Source: JACKEQ01 sp041389565 (GTDB lineage: Bacteria; Myxococcota_A; UBA796; GCA-2862545). Taken from it: a DNA stretch of 64,000 bases. Made by a program: the position numbers and the translations under genes. Positions 8,396-16,675 of the stretch are shown here, piece after piece (the stretch's first letter is position 1; each line of letters begins with the position of its first letter). The notes under the pieces are model-generated. The model was not told the DNA's origin. It did not search any database and worked only from the letters and a program-made list of their open reading frames with translations. The stretch is from positions 62,001 through 126,000 of the forward strand of contig JAWKRP010000004.1 of the NCBI GenBank assembly GCA_041389565.1, read 5' to 3'.

Positions 8396-9466
8396 TCAGC
8401 GACAGACGGACTTTCCGGTGGCGCCGAGATCCGAGAACGCCTGCTGGAGGCGGTCGACCATGCCCTGCTCGCCGAGACGCAGCCACTTCCGGGGGTCGTA
8501 GGCCTTCTTGTACGGCTTCCCGGTGTCGGGATCGAGCTGGTACATGAACGCGCGCTCGTTCGCCCGGACGTACGCGCCGATGGGCTCCGCGAACGTGAAC
8601 TGGGTGTCGGTGTCGATGTTCATCTTGAACACGCCGTACGACACGGCCTCCGCGATCTTGTCGGGGTCGGACCCCGAGCCGCCGTGGAACACGAGGTGCA
8701 GGGGGTTCGCCGCCGTGCCGTGCGTGCTCTGGACCAGCGCCTGCGAGCTCTTCAGGATCTCCGGACGGAGCTTCACGTTGCCCGGCTTGTAGACGCCGTG
8801 CACGTTCCCGAACGACGCAGCCACGCTGAAGTGCCCGATCGGAGCCAGCACGTCGTACGCCTGGAGCACGTCCTGGGGCTGCGTGTAGAGGTGCGAGCTG
8901 TCGGCGCCCTCTTCCACCTCGTGACCGACGCCGTCTTCTTCACCGCCCGTCACGCCGAGCTCGATCTCGAGGCTCATGTCGATCTTCGCCATGCGGCGCA
9001 GCATCGCGGCCGACAGCTCGATGTTCTCGGCCAGCGGCTCCTCGGAGAGGTCGAGCATGTGCGACGAGAACAGGGGCGCGCCCGTGCGCTCGTAGTGGAC
9101 CTCGCTGTGCCCGACGAGGGCGTCGACCCACGGGATCAGGCTCTTGTTCGCGTGGTCGGTGTGGAGCGCGACGCACACGCCGTACGCTTCGGCGAGCAGG
9201 TGCACGTGCTGCGCGGCCGACACGGCGCCGAGCACCTTGGCGTCGGCGCCATTCGGGTAGCCCTTGCCCGCGAAGAACTCGGCTCCGCCGTTCGACAGCT
9301 GGATGATGACGTCGGACTTCGCCTTCGCGGCGGCCTCCAGCACGGCGTTCACGCTGTTCGTGCCCACGACGTTCACGGCCGGGAGCGCGTATCCGCCCGC
9401 CTTCGCGGCATCGATGACGGCCTGGTAGGCCTTTCCTGTGACTACACCGGGTCGAACGTCGGACAT
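8396..9466 (-). CDS. fba: Class II fructose-1,6-bisphosphate aldolase
   Basis: A zinc-dependent aldolase that cleaves fructose-1,6-bisphosphate to DHAP and glyceraldehyde-3-phosphate. The 356 residues match the E. coli FbaA-type (class IIA) length. Motifs: LSNGGAEFFAGKG at about 57-69, HTDH at 102-105 with the zinc His and catalytic Asp, EIELGVTGGEEDG, GNVHGVYKPG with a second zinc His, and VFHGGSGS with the third zinc His and phosphate contacts. The ATG at 9466 is directly preceded by AGGAGGCAAGC, so the upstream in-frame ATG is ignored. It is divergent from a leaderless lipoprotein gene. Confidence 0.95.
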   Translation of the reverse strand: MSDVRPGVVTGKAYQAVIDAAKAGGYALPAVNVVGTNSVNAVLEAAAKAKSDVIIQLSNGGAEFFAGKGYPNGADAKVLGAVSAAQHVHLLAEAYGVCVALHTDHANKSLIPWVDALVGHSEVHYERTGAPLFSSHMLDLSEEPLAENIELSAAMLRRMAKIDMSLEIELGVTGGEEDGVGHEVEEGADSSHLYTQPQDVLQAYDVLAPIGHFSVAASFGNVHGVYKPGNVKLRPEILKSSQALVQSTHGTAANPLHLVFHGGSGSDPDKIAEAVSYGVFKMNIDTDTQFTFAEPIGAYVRANERAFMYQLDPDTGKPYKKAYDPRKWLRLGEQGMVDRLQQAFSDLGATGKSVCR

Positions 9467-9521
9467 GCTTGCCTCCTGGCCGCACGGACTACCTGCCCGC
9501 CCGCTGTCGCGCAACGTGGGC

Positions 9522-9527
9522 TAAGCT
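9522..9527 (+). promoter_or_regulatory. -10 element of a probable leaderless transcript
   Basis: TAAGCT ends 7 bases before the GTG start at 9535. There is no Shine-Dalgarno sequence between, so transcription would begin at or next to the start codon. No clear -35 is seen. Confidence 0.4.
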
Positions 9528-9534
9528 GCCGTTC

Positions 9535-10467
9535 GTGCAGCGCTCCCTCCCCATCCTCCTCCTCCTGCTCGTCCTCCCCCTCTCCCCCGGCTGCTTCTAC
9601 AAGGTCGGCAGCGGACTCATGGCGGGTGTGCTCGACGAGGCCGGCGGGAAGGGCGAGTCGGAAGGTGTCGACCCGATCCTCGAGGGCATCGTCGAGAAGG
9701 CCCTCCTCGCCGAGCTCGGGCACCAGCTCGGTCAGGGCCTCCAGGAGGGCCTCACCACGATCACGCCCGAGCAGCAGGCCGGTCTGGAGGCCACGGTCGA
9801 CGGGCTGATCACAGTCGCCTCGCTGCGCGCGGGCAAAGGGCTGCGCACGGAGGTGTCGCCCGAGCTGCGCGCGATGATCCAGCGCGACATCGTCGAGGCG
9901 TTCGCGGAGGGCGTGCGCGGGGAGCTCGGCTCCAGCCTGGAGGAGACCGTCGATCGGCTGGTCACCCGCGCCATCCTGTCGCTGCGGCAGAACCTCGAGG
10001 CCGACGAGCTCAAGTTCGCGACCGCCGACCTCCTGCGCGACTCGATCTACCTCGCCATGCGCGAGGGCTCCGCGACGCCGCCCGTCGGCGAGACCGTGCA
10101 GACCACTCTCGAGGAGAACGTGCTCGACCCGTTCTCGAACAACGTCGAGAACCTCGCCAACGTCATCGCCGGCAAGGTGAACGAGCAGGCCGCCCGCACC
10201 GAGAACCTCCTGAAGAGCGTCATCGGTGCGCTCATCATCATCCTCGGGGTGATCGCGATCCTGTACGCCATCAACCGCCGTCAGCTGCGCCGCGAGCAGG
10301 CGAACCGCAGCGCACGCGAGGTCGATCTGCGCAGCGTGAACGCCGCGCTCGCCGAGCTCGACCCCAACACGCGGGCCGCCGTGGAGCACAAGCTCTCGGA
10401 GGTCCGGAACCTCGTGGCCAGCGCCAGCACCGACACCCCCGACCGTTCGGAGGACTACCTCAGATGA
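9535..10467 (+). CDS. Inner-membrane lipoprotein with C-terminal transmembrane helix
   Basis: Family not recognised; 310 residues. A GTG start opens a signal with LLLLLVLP and a lipobox-like LSPGC (Cys19). Helical, charged sequence follows, in which ELGHQLGQGLQEGL and repeated segments of about 40 residues suggest a coiled or bundle structure. A strong membrane helix, SVIGALIIILGVIAILYAI, lies at about 228-246, followed at once by NRRQLRREQANR, so the C-terminal ~60 residues should be cytoplasmic by the positive-inside rule. Lipid at one end and a membrane span near the other implies it stays in the inner membrane, with a periplasmic domain of about 200 residues. Its stop overlaps the next start (ATGA). 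Confidence 0.75.
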   Translation: MQRSLPILLLLLVLPLSPGCFYKVGSGLMAGVLDEAGGKGESEGVDPILEGIVEKALLAELGHQLGQGLQEGLTTITPEQQAGLEATVDGLITVASLRAGKGLRTEVSPELRAMIQRDIVEAFAEGVRGELGSSLEETVDRLVTRAILSLRQNLEADELKFATADLLRDSIYLAMREGSATPPVGETVQTTLEENVLDPFSNNVENLANVIAGKVNEQAARTENLLKSVIGALIIILGVIAILYAINRRQLRREQANRSAREVDLRSVNAALAELDPNTRAAVEHKLSEVRNLVASASTDTPDRSEDYLR

Positions 10468-11156
10468 TCGCCCTCCTCTCCGCCGCGCTCGCTGCCGGCT
10501 GCGAGCAGACCACCCTGTCCGACCTCGCGGCCCTCGAAGCGCCCGCCGTCCTCGTGCTGGGCGAGCGCAAGGGAACCCAGCCCGACCTCGGCCGTGCGGC
10601 CCGGCTCATCACGCGTCTCCGCGGCACCGGAGAGCCCGTCACGGTCGCTCTGGAAGCGATCCCGACCGAGAAGCAGGCCGTGCTCGACCGGTATGCCACG
10701 GGCGAGATGCAGAGCCTCGATCTGCCCGGACTGCTCGACTGGAGCGCGACGAACGGCTTCCCGTGGGAGTCGTACCAGCGCCTCGCGACCGAAGCCGCGT
10801 GGGGCTCGGAGGTGCTCGCGGTGGGCGTGCCCATCGAAGCGAAGCCCACCGACACACCCGTGCCCATCCCCCCGGGCTACATCGCCATCCTCCAGGACGG
10901 CATGGCCGGGCACTTCATGCCCGTGGCCCTCGAGAGCCGGTTCGTGCAGCTCGTCACCTGGTACGACCACCGCATCGCGCGGGCCTCCGTCGAGGGCTGG
11001 AAGGGCGAGGGGTACCTCGTGATCGTCGCCGACCGCACGCACGTCGAAGGGGGCAAGGGCATCGGCTGGCAGGCGCAGCGCATCACCGACAAGCCCGTCA
11101 CCACGGTGCTGTTGAGCGGTCCGGGCTCCTGCTACGACAAGGACCTCTACCTGTAG
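10464..11156 (+). CDS. ChaN/Tiki-superfamily-like lipoprotein, active-site His missing
   Basis: A 230-residue exported protein coupled to the preceding gene by ATGA. A very short signal ends in ALAAGC (Cys13). The fold signature of ChaN (haem-binding lipoprotein)/EreA-like proteins is visible: VLVLGERKGTQPDLGRAA at the N-terminus, VTVALEAIPTEKQAVLDRY in the middle, and VIVADRTHVEGGKGIGWQAQ near the end, matching the GNGHV...G(V/I)PW block of ChaN. In typical members the first motif is GExH with several His; here Arg-Lys replaces them, so metal or haem ligation at that site may be lost. This is a moderate-strength assignment. Confidence 0.6.
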   Translation: MIALLSAALAAGCEQTTLSDLAALEAPAVLVLGERKGTQPDLGRAARLITRLRGTGEPVTVALEAIPTEKQAVLDRYATGEMQSLDLPGLLDWSATNGFPWESYQRLATEAAWGSEVLAVGVPIEAKPTDTPVPIPPGYIAILQDGMAGHFMPVALESRFVQLVTWYDHRIARASVEGWKGEGYLVIVADRTHVEGGKGIGWQAQRITDKPVTTVLLSGPGSCYDKDLYL

Positions 11157-11914
11157 ACCCCGGGGAGCACGGCTTCCGCAGCGGCTCGCCGCGCGTCCCG
11201 CTCGGCGTCCGACCGCTCCGGGTCGGCCAGGCTCCAGAAGCCCAGCAGGTTCCGCACCACCTGTGCGCGGTGGCGGTCGGGGCTCGCGATCAGGTGGTCG
11301 AGCCGGCTCCTCGCGCGGTCGAGCGCCGCGGAGAGCCCTGCGAATGGGGCTCCGTGACCGGGGATCACCACGCTCGCGTCGACCCCGCCGAGCGTCTCGA
11401 GGGCCTGGGCCGTGCGCTCGAACACCCCGGGCGGGTCGAACCACGGGTTCAGCAGCCCGAAGCCGTCCTCCCACAGGGCGTCGCCCGTGATCAGCACGCC
11501 GTCGCGCTCGCGGAAGAAGCTCACGCCCCCCACGGCGTGCCCGGGCGTGTCGAGCACGCGCCAGCGGTCGCCGCCGAGCTCCACCACCTCGTCCAGCACG
11601 GCATGGACGGGGAACGCCGGCAGCTCCTGTCCGGTGCCCTCGAGCCACAGCTCGGTGCGGTCCCACCGCTCGACGAGCCCGTGCACGTCGGCGTGGGCGA
11701 GCACCCGGCACCCGAACGCGTCGACCAGTGCGGCGGCCCCGCCCGCGTGGTCGCTGTGGGCGTGGGTCAGCGCGAGCACGTCGCAGCGCCCCACCCACGC
11801 GACGAGGGCGTCCGCGCCGGTGTGGTAGCCGCTGTCCACCACGGCGGTCCCGGCCCGCACGACGTTGCCGTGCAGCCACCCGCGTACGAGCACCTGGAGA
11901 TCGGGAGGGACCAT
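11147..11914 (-). CDS. MBL-fold metallohydrolase (glyoxalase II-like group)
   Basis: A metallo-beta-lactamase-fold hydrolase of 255 residues. Metal ligands are in order: THAHSDHAGG near residue 51, DTPGHAVGG near 121, ITGDALW near 141 and VIPGHGAPF near 186. The C-terminal region is helical, with LDHLIASPDRHRAQV, as in hydroxyacylglutathione-hydrolase-like members that place ligands over the site. Substrate unknown; thioester or lactone hydrolysis is typical. It has no signal peptide. Its 3' end overlaps that of the convergent ChaN-like gene by 10 bases, and it is divergent from an exported protein at 12013. Confidence 0.88.
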   Translation of the reverse strand: MVPPDLQVLVRGWLHGNVVRAGTAVVDSGYHTGADALVAWVGRCDVLALTHAHSDHAGGAAALVDAFGCRVLAHADVHGLVERWDRTELWLEGTGQELPAFPVHAVLDEVVELGGDRWRVLDTPGHAVGGVSFFRERDGVLITGDALWEDGFGLLNPWFDPPGVFERTAQALETLGGVDASVVIPGHGAPFAGLSAALDRARSRLDHLIASPDRHRAQVVRNLLGFWSLADPERSDAERDARRAAAEAVLPGVYR

Positions 11915-12012
11915 GGGGAGGTCTACTGCCGATGACTCCAGGTGTCACCAACCGTCATCCCGTCGACTGAACGCGAGGGCCCCGCGTCTGCTGGCCAGAC
12001 ACGGAGGCAGAC

Positions 12013-12816
12013 ATGACCCTCAAGCTCCTGACCGCAGGAACCGCCCTTCTCGTCGCCGCGCCGGCCATGGCCCGCCCGGTCTCCACCCTCTTCGTGGACA
12101 ACCACTGGGAGGCTCCCGTCCAGGTCGTCGTCGACGGCATCCCCATGGGAACGCTCCGCGGCCACGCCGAGCAGGCCTTCCCGGTCCGCCCGGGGTTCCA
12201 CTCGGTCGTCATCCGGTCGATGAACGGCACCACGCTCGAGTGCGTCGACCAGTGGCTCCGCCCGCACCAGGCGTTCGACCTCGACATCTTCACGCCGAAG
12301 ACCTCGCTCACCGTGACGAACACGGGCACCACTCCGCTGTACGTGGCCAGCGGACGCGACGGGCTGTGGGTGCAGCCGGGACGCAGCGAGAGCGCGCCCG
12401 TCCCCGCCGGGACCGTCACCCTCACGGCGAGCATCCCGGGCCGCCACGGCTCGCTCCAGGTCGTGAGCGAGCAGACCGTGTGGGCCGAGCCGGGCCGCCG
12501 GAACCAGACCACCTTCGACTACACCCCGCTCCCCACGCGCCTCGTCGTGCAGAACCTCGAGCCGTCCAGCGTGCGGGTGTTCGTGGACGGGCGGGCGTAC
12601 GGATCCCTCGCGCCGGGTGCGTCCTTCGCGCTCGACGTGCGCCCCGGGGTCCACGAGGTCGACGTCATCGGACGGAACGGGCACGTGGTCGTCGATCGCG
12701 CCGTGCGGGTCGACCGCGGTGCCGACACGCGCGTGGACGCCTTCACCCCGCGTCCCCCGCCTCCGGCGCGTCCCCCCTCGTACGCGTACGCCGGACCGCC
12801 TCACCACCGCCACTGA
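12013..12816 (+). CDS. Secreted beta-repeat (PEGA-like) protein
   Basis: A 267-residue exported protein. Residues 1-20 are a classical signal peptide with cleavage after AMA. The mature part has three repeats of a beta-sandwich resembling PEGA or DUF4397 units: VSTLFVDNHWEAPVQVVVDG, LTVTNTGTTPLYVASG and LVVQNLEPSSVRVFVDG. Each is followed by a proline/glycine turn and a hydrophobic strand (FPVRPGFHSVVI, FALDVRPGVHEVDV). The tail is proline- and His-rich (PPPPARPPSYAY ... HHRH). Likely periplasmic or surface-exposed; function unknown. GGAGG precedes the ATG. Confidence 0.75.
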   Translation: MTLKLLTAGTALLVAAPAMARPVSTLFVDNHWEAPVQVVVDGIPMGTLRGHAEQAFPVRPGFHSVVIRSMNGTTLECVDQWLRPHQAFDLDIFTPKTSLTVTNTGTTPLYVASGRDGLWVQPGRSESAPVPAGTVTLTASIPGRHGSLQVVSEQTVWAEPGRRNQTTFDYTPLPTRLVVQNLEPSSVRVFVDGRAYGSLAPGASFALDVRPGVHEVDVIGRNGHVVVDRAVRVDRGADTRVDAFTPRPPPPARPPSYAYAGPPHHRH

Positions 12817-12889
12817 CCGAGTGCCACGGTTTGCTGCGTCGGGCCGGCCCTGACGGCGGAATATCGGACCTCCACGAAAGGAGTCAGGT

Positions 12890-13408
12890 ATGCGCACGAT
12901 GATGCTGGCCACCCTCCTCGCCGTCGGCTGTGGCGGTGCGGAAGAGACGCCCAAGCCCGCCCCCGAGGCCCCCAAGGTCGCCGAGCCCAAGCCCGAGCCG
13001 GCGCCCGCCCCCGAGCCCGAGAAGGACTTCGGGACGATGTCGGAGGAGGAGCAGCACGCCTTCCTCATGAAGAAGGGCGAGGAGGTCTACCTGAACTCCT
13101 CCCTGGCCTGCAAGACGTGCCACCAGGAAGACGGCAAGGGCCAGGCGGGCGTGTTCCCGCCGCTGGTCGGCCAGAAGGACCACATGGGCGACTGCGTGAA
13201 GCACGCGGCCATCGTGATCTACGGCCTGCAGGGCGAGCTCGTGGTCGACGGCACCACCTACAACGGCGCGATGACGCCGCAGGGCACGATGCTGAACGAC
13301 GTGGAGATCGCGTCGGTCATCTCGTACGAGCGCCAGAGCTGGGGCAACGACTACGGATTCTGCTCGCCCGACGACGTGAAGAAGGCCCGCGAGAACAACC
13401 CGCTCTAG
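12890..13408 (+). CDS. Lipoprotein cytochrome c (single haem)
   Basis: A 172-residue c-type cytochrome anchored by lipid: signal MRTMMLATLLAVGC with Cys14. A Pro/Glu/Lys-rich tether spans residues 20-50. The haem-attachment motif CKTCH follows near 83-87 in EVYLNSSLACKTCHQEDGKG. FPPLVGQ and the distal YNGAMTPQGTMLND are the standard proline and methionine-ligand segments of class I cytochrome c. It is an electron carrier on the periplasmic side, probably linking respiratory complexes. Two extra Cys (GDCVKHA, GFCSPDD) may form a disulfide. AGGAG precedes the ATG. It converges on a TlpA-type gene. Confidence 0.88.
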   Translation: MRTMMLATLLAVGCGGAEETPKPAPEAPKVAEPKPEPAPAPEPEKDFGTMSEEEQHAFLMKKGEEVYLNSSLACKTCHQEDGKGQAGVFPPLVGQKDHMGDCVKHAAIVIYGLQGELVVDGTTYNGAMTPQGTMLNDVEIASVISYERQSWGNDYGFCSPDDVKKARENNPL

Positions 13409-13422
13409 GGTTCGCGCGCGGG

Positions 13423-13980
13423 CTACTCGATCGAGGCCAGCAGCATGTTCCGGTTCAGGGACGCCGGGTGGCCTCGCCACACGATCTTGCCGTCTTTCAC
13501 GAGCGCGGCGGCGGGAACGCCCGACACCGCGTAGTGATCCCCCATCTTGCCGTCGTCGCGCGCGATGGGGTACGTCACGTGGTTCTCCGCGAGGAACGTG
13601 TGGAGCTGCTCGGGCGTGGTGTTGCGCGTGAGCCGCGTGAGCCCGACGATGTTCAGGCCCTGCCCCTTGAGCTCCTGGTACGTCTTCTCGAGCTCGGGGA
13701 CCTCCTTCTTGCAGTGGGGGCACCACACCTCCCAGAACACCAGCAGGGTGGCCTTGCCCTCGGCCAGGCTGGTCTCCCCCTGCATCCACTCGGTGATCTC
13801 GAACTTCGCTTCCTTCCCGACGATGGCTTCTTCGGCGACCTCGTTCTTCGAGCGCACGCGGGTCTTCACGTCGGCGAGCTCGGCTTCGACGGCCGCCAGG
13901 CGCTTCTCGAGGTCGGGCACCCGCGGATCCTGGGCGGCGCACGCCGCGAGACCGAGGAGCAGGGCTGTCGCACGATGCAT
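13423..13980 (-). CDS. TlpA-like thioredoxin-fold lipoprotein (copy 1)
   Basis: A 185-residue periplasmic thiol-disulfide protein. The signal MHRATALLLGLAAC supplies a lipidation Cys14. A coiled coil of about 30 residues (LEKRLAAVEAELADVKTRV) follows, then a thioredoxin fold with ATLLVFWEVWCPHCKKEVP, whose CPHC is the redox pair. The cis-proline region is SGVPAAALVKDGKIVWRGHP. Such proteins reduce cytochrome apoproteins or metal sites, which fits the adjacent cytochrome c lipoprotein and the DsbD at 61059. GGAGGTCTCC precedes the ATG. A close paralogue lies at 15741. Confidence 0.9.
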   Translation of the reverse strand: MHRATALLLGLAACAAQDPRVPDLEKRLAAVEAELADVKTRVRSKNEVAEEAIVGKEAKFEITEWMQGETSLAEGKATLLVFWEVWCPHCKKEVPELEKTYQELKGQGLNIVGLTRLTRNTTPEQLHTFLAENHVTYPIARDDGKMGDHYAVSGVPAAALVKDGKIVWRGHPASLNRNMLLASIE

Positions 13981-14031
13981 GGAGACCTCCAGACGGCACG
14001 CTAACCCCATAAGGGGCGCGCGGGAGGTCAC

Positions 14032-15660
14032 ATGCTGTCGGCGACCGGACTCGGCATGCACTTCGGAGCGCAGACCCTGTTCCTGGGGGTGGACCTGCGC
14101 CTGGACAAGGGGAAGCGCTACGGCATCGTGGGCGCGAACGGGTCGGGCAAGTCGACCCTGTTGCGCATCCTGGCCGGCCAGGAGACCGCCACGGCGGGCG
14201 AGATCAACGTCCCGAAGCGCGCGCGCATCGGCGTGCTGGAGCAGGACCACTTCCAGTACGAGGACGTGCGCATCCTCGACCTCGTGATGATGGGCAACCC
14301 CGAGCTGTGGGACGCCATGCAGGAGAAGGAGCGGGTGCTCGACACCGAGCCCTTCGACGAGGTCCGGTACGGCGACCTCGAAGACGTCGTGCTCCGCTTC
14401 GACGGGTACACGCTCGAGTCCCGCGCGGCGCAGATCCTCGAAGGCCTGGGCGTGCCGAACGCCGTGCACGACCAGCCGCTGTCCGTCCTGTCGGGCGGGT
14501 TCAAGCTGCGCGCGCTGCTCGCGAAGACCCTCGCGGCCGAGCCGGATCTGCTGTTCCTCGACGAGCCCACGAACCACCTCGACATCCTCGCCATCCGGTG
14601 GCTGGAGGAGTTCCTCACGACGTTCAAGGGCTGCGCGGCGGTCGTCTCGCACGATCTGCGCTTCCTCGACGCCGTCAGCACGCACATCCTCGACGTCGAC
14701 TACGAGCGCGTGATGCTCTACCCCGGCAACTACACGCGGTTCGTCGAGCAGAAGGCGGAGAACCGCGAGCGGCTCGAGTCCGAGATCGACAAGCGCGAGA
14801 AGGAGATCTCCGAGCACAAGGCCTTCATCGCGCGCTTCAAGGCGAAGGCGACCAAGGCCCGCCAGGCGAACAGCCGCCAGAAGCGCATGGAGAAGATCGT
14901 CATCGACGAGCTGCCGCGGTCGTCCCGGCGTCACCCCGCGTTCCGGTTCGGCCAGGCGCGCCCGAGCGGCCGGGAGGTGCTGACGGTGCGGGACGTCTCG
15001 AAGGCGTACGGCGACAAGCCCGTGCTGAACGGCGTCTCGTTCCAGGTGCAGCGCGGCGACCGTCTTGCGGTCATCGGTCCGAACGGGGTCGGGAAGTCCA
15101 CGCTGCTGAAGATCCTGATCGGCGAGCTGGAGCCCGACGCCGGCACATCGGAGTGGGGCTACGAAGCCCGGTTCGGCTACTTCCCGCAGAACCACGAAGA
15201 GGCGCTCGGCGACCCGAAGCAGTCCGTGAAGGCGTGCTTGTGGGAGGTGCTCCCCGAAGACGGGCTCGGCCAGATCCTCGCGCGGCTCGCCACCGTGCTG
15301 TTCACGAAGGAGGACACCGACAAAGCCATCGAGAACCTGTCCGGCGGAGAGGGTGCGCGCTTGCTGTTCGCCCGGCTCGACGCGGTCGCTCCGCCCGTGC
15401 TCGTGATGGACGAGCCCACGAACCACCTCGACCTCGAGGGCATCGAAGCGCTGGCGAAGGCCCTGAAGGCCTACGAAGGCACGCTGATCTTCGTCAGCCA
15501 CGACCGCTGGTTCGTCGACCGCCTGGCGACGCGCGTGCTGGAGATCCGCCACGACGGGCTCGACCTGTTCGACGGCACCTACGCGGAGTTCATGGCGCAG
15601 GGCGCCGACGACCACCTCGACCGCGACGCGGTCGTCCAGGCCGCGCGAAAGCGGTCCTGA
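14032..15660 (+). CDS. ABC-F family ATPase (YbiT-like)
   Basis: A soluble double-ABC protein of 542 residues with no membrane domain. Domain 1: Walker A GANGSGKS near 35-42, signature LSGGFKLR, Walker B LLFLDEPTNHLD. An ABC-F linker with the charged helix EIDKREKEISEHKAFIARF and QANSRQKRMEKI follows. Domain 2: GPNGVGKS, LSGGEGARLLF and VLVMDEPTNHLD. Both switch His residues are present (VVSHDLRF, FVSHDRWF). ABC-F proteins act on the ribosome as translation factors or antibiotic-protection factors; the specific role is not readable. GGGAGGTCAC precedes the ATG. Flanked by two TlpA lipoprotein genes. Confidence 0.92.
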   Translation: MLSATGLGMHFGAQTLFLGVDLRLDKGKRYGIVGANGSGKSTLLRILAGQETATAGEINVPKRARIGVLEQDHFQYEDVRILDLVMMGNPELWDAMQEKERVLDTEPFDEVRYGDLEDVVLRFDGYTLESRAAQILEGLGVPNAVHDQPLSVLSGGFKLRALLAKTLAAEPDLLFLDEPTNHLDILAIRWLEEFLTTFKGCAAVVSHDLRFLDAVSTHILDVDYERVMLYPGNYTRFVEQKAENRERLESEIDKREKEISEHKAFIARFKAKATKARQANSRQKRMEKIVIDELPRSSRRHPAFRFGQARPSGREVLTVRDVSKAYGDKPVLNGVSFQVQRGDRLAVIGPNGVGKSTLLKILIGELEPDAGTSEWGYEARFGYFPQNHEEALGDPKQSVKACLWEVLPEDGLGQILARLATVLFTKEDTDKAIENLSGGEGARLLFARLDAVAPPVLVMDEPTNHLDLEGIEALAKALKAYEGTLIFVSHDRWFVDRLATRVLEIRHDGLDLFDGTYAEFMAQGADDHLDRDAVVQAARKRS

Positions 15661-15687
15661 CCACGACGACGGCCCCCGAGACGACAG

Positions 15688-15720
15688 AGGGCCCCACGAC
15701 CATCGGCCGGGAGCCCTCGT
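15688..15720. terminator. Hairpin between convergent ABC-F and TlpA genes
   Basis: GAGGGC and GCCCTC arms enclose about 20 bases between the two stop codons. The stem is short and has no T run, so it is a weak terminator candidate. Confidence 0.3.
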
Positions 15721-15740
15721 TCATCGAGCGAGACGGAGGA

Positions 15741-16493
15741 TCAGTTGATCCAGCCCTCGATCATCTCGTCGGTGATGCGGGCCGGGTGACCGCGCCACAC
15801 GATCTTGCCACCCTTGACGACCGCGGCCGCCGGGATGCCCTTCACACCGTAGAGGTTCGACATGGCCATGCCTTCCTCCTTGGCGATCGGGTAGCTCACG
15901 TTGTTGTCCTTCAGGAACTCCGTGACCTGATCTTCCGTGATGTTCCGCGTCATCTTGGTGAGACCCACGATCTGGAGGCCGTCGCCCTTGTACTTCTGGT
16001 AGGTGGCCTCGATCTTGGGCACCTCGCGCTTGCAGTGCGGGCACCAGACCTCCCAGAACACGAGCAGCGTGGCGTCGCCCTGGGCCAGGTTCGCGTTGCC
16101 CTGGAACCACTTCTCGACCTCGAGGGTGCCGGCATCCTTGCCGATGACGTTCAGCTCCTCTTCGATGCGCTGGGCCGCGCGGGCGGCGCGGGTGTCGCCG
16201 TACTTCGCCTTGAGCTCGGCGATCTGGGCCTTCGCCTGGTCGTACTCCATCGCCTCGAAGTGGCCGTTGGCCTCCTTCAGGATGACCGCAGCCGCCTTCT
16301 CCTCCTCGGAGTCGGCCGGGGGAGCGGCGGCGGGACCACGGGGCGCACCAGCAGCGGGGCCGGCGGCGACCTTCTTCTCGAGCTCCTGGACCTTGGTCTC
16401 GAGGTCGGCGAGCTTCTGTGCCGTCTCCGGGTCGGTTCCACACCCGCCGAGCAGCAGGGCGCCGAGGGAGAGGAGTGCCATCGAATTCTTCAC
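15741..16493 (-). CDS. TlpA-like thioredoxin-fold lipoprotein (copy 2)
   Basis: A 250-residue paralogue of the protein at 13423. The GTG at 16493 is chosen because GGAGG stands five bases upstream; it gives the signal VKNSMALLSLGALLLGGC with the lipobox LLGGC. An N-terminal coiled coil (LADLETKVQELEKKV) and an Ala/Pro-rich linker are followed by an extra helical segment (residues about 60-125) that copy 1 lacks. The thioredoxin fold then has LLVFWEVWCPHCKREVP and the cis-Pro block KGIPAAAVVKGGKIVW. The CPHC pair predicts a reductant or isomerase in the periplasm. The two copies bracket the ABC-F gene in the same orientation, suggesting local duplication. Confidence 0.9.
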   Translation of the reverse strand: MKNSMALLSLGALLLGGCGTDPETAQKLADLETKVQELEKKVAAGPAAGAPRGPAAAPPADSEEEKAAAVILKEANGHFEAMEYDQAKAQIAELKAKYGDTRAARAAQRIEEELNVIGKDAGTLEVEKWFQGNANLAQGDATLLVFWEVWCPHCKREVPKIEATYQKYKGDGLQIVGLTKMTRNITEDQVTEFLKDNNVSYPIAKEEGMAMSNLYGVKGIPAAAVVKGGKIVWRGHPARITDEMIEGWIN

Positions 16494-16608
16494 GTTCGCC
16501 TCCGAGCGATGTTCCATGAGGGCACACCCGAGAGGGGCACCACTGGAGCGGGGGATTATGGAGCTGCAGCCGTCCGAGCAAGACGGCATGGGTCACAAAC
16601 CGTCATCG

Positions 16609-16626
16609 CACCCGTCCGCACGGGTG
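16609..16626. promoter_or_regulatory. Palindrome in the TlpA-PlsC divergent region
   Basis: CACCCGT-CCGC-ACGGGTG, perfect 7-base arms around a 4-base centre, 50 bases upstream of the plsC ATG. It may be an operator for one of the divergent genes. The remaining ~160 bases of this 182-base gap show no gene. Confidence 0.35.
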
Positions 16627-16675
16627 GTGACGACCCCGTGACACGAGCCCGATAGACCACGTGTGGAGGACCCCG

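Noticed and set aside
10763..11935. Plus-strand open frame running across the ChaN-like and MBL genes
   Set aside because: It covers two genes with clear catalytic or fold motifs in other frames and has a Pro/Arg/Ala composition typical of shadow frames.
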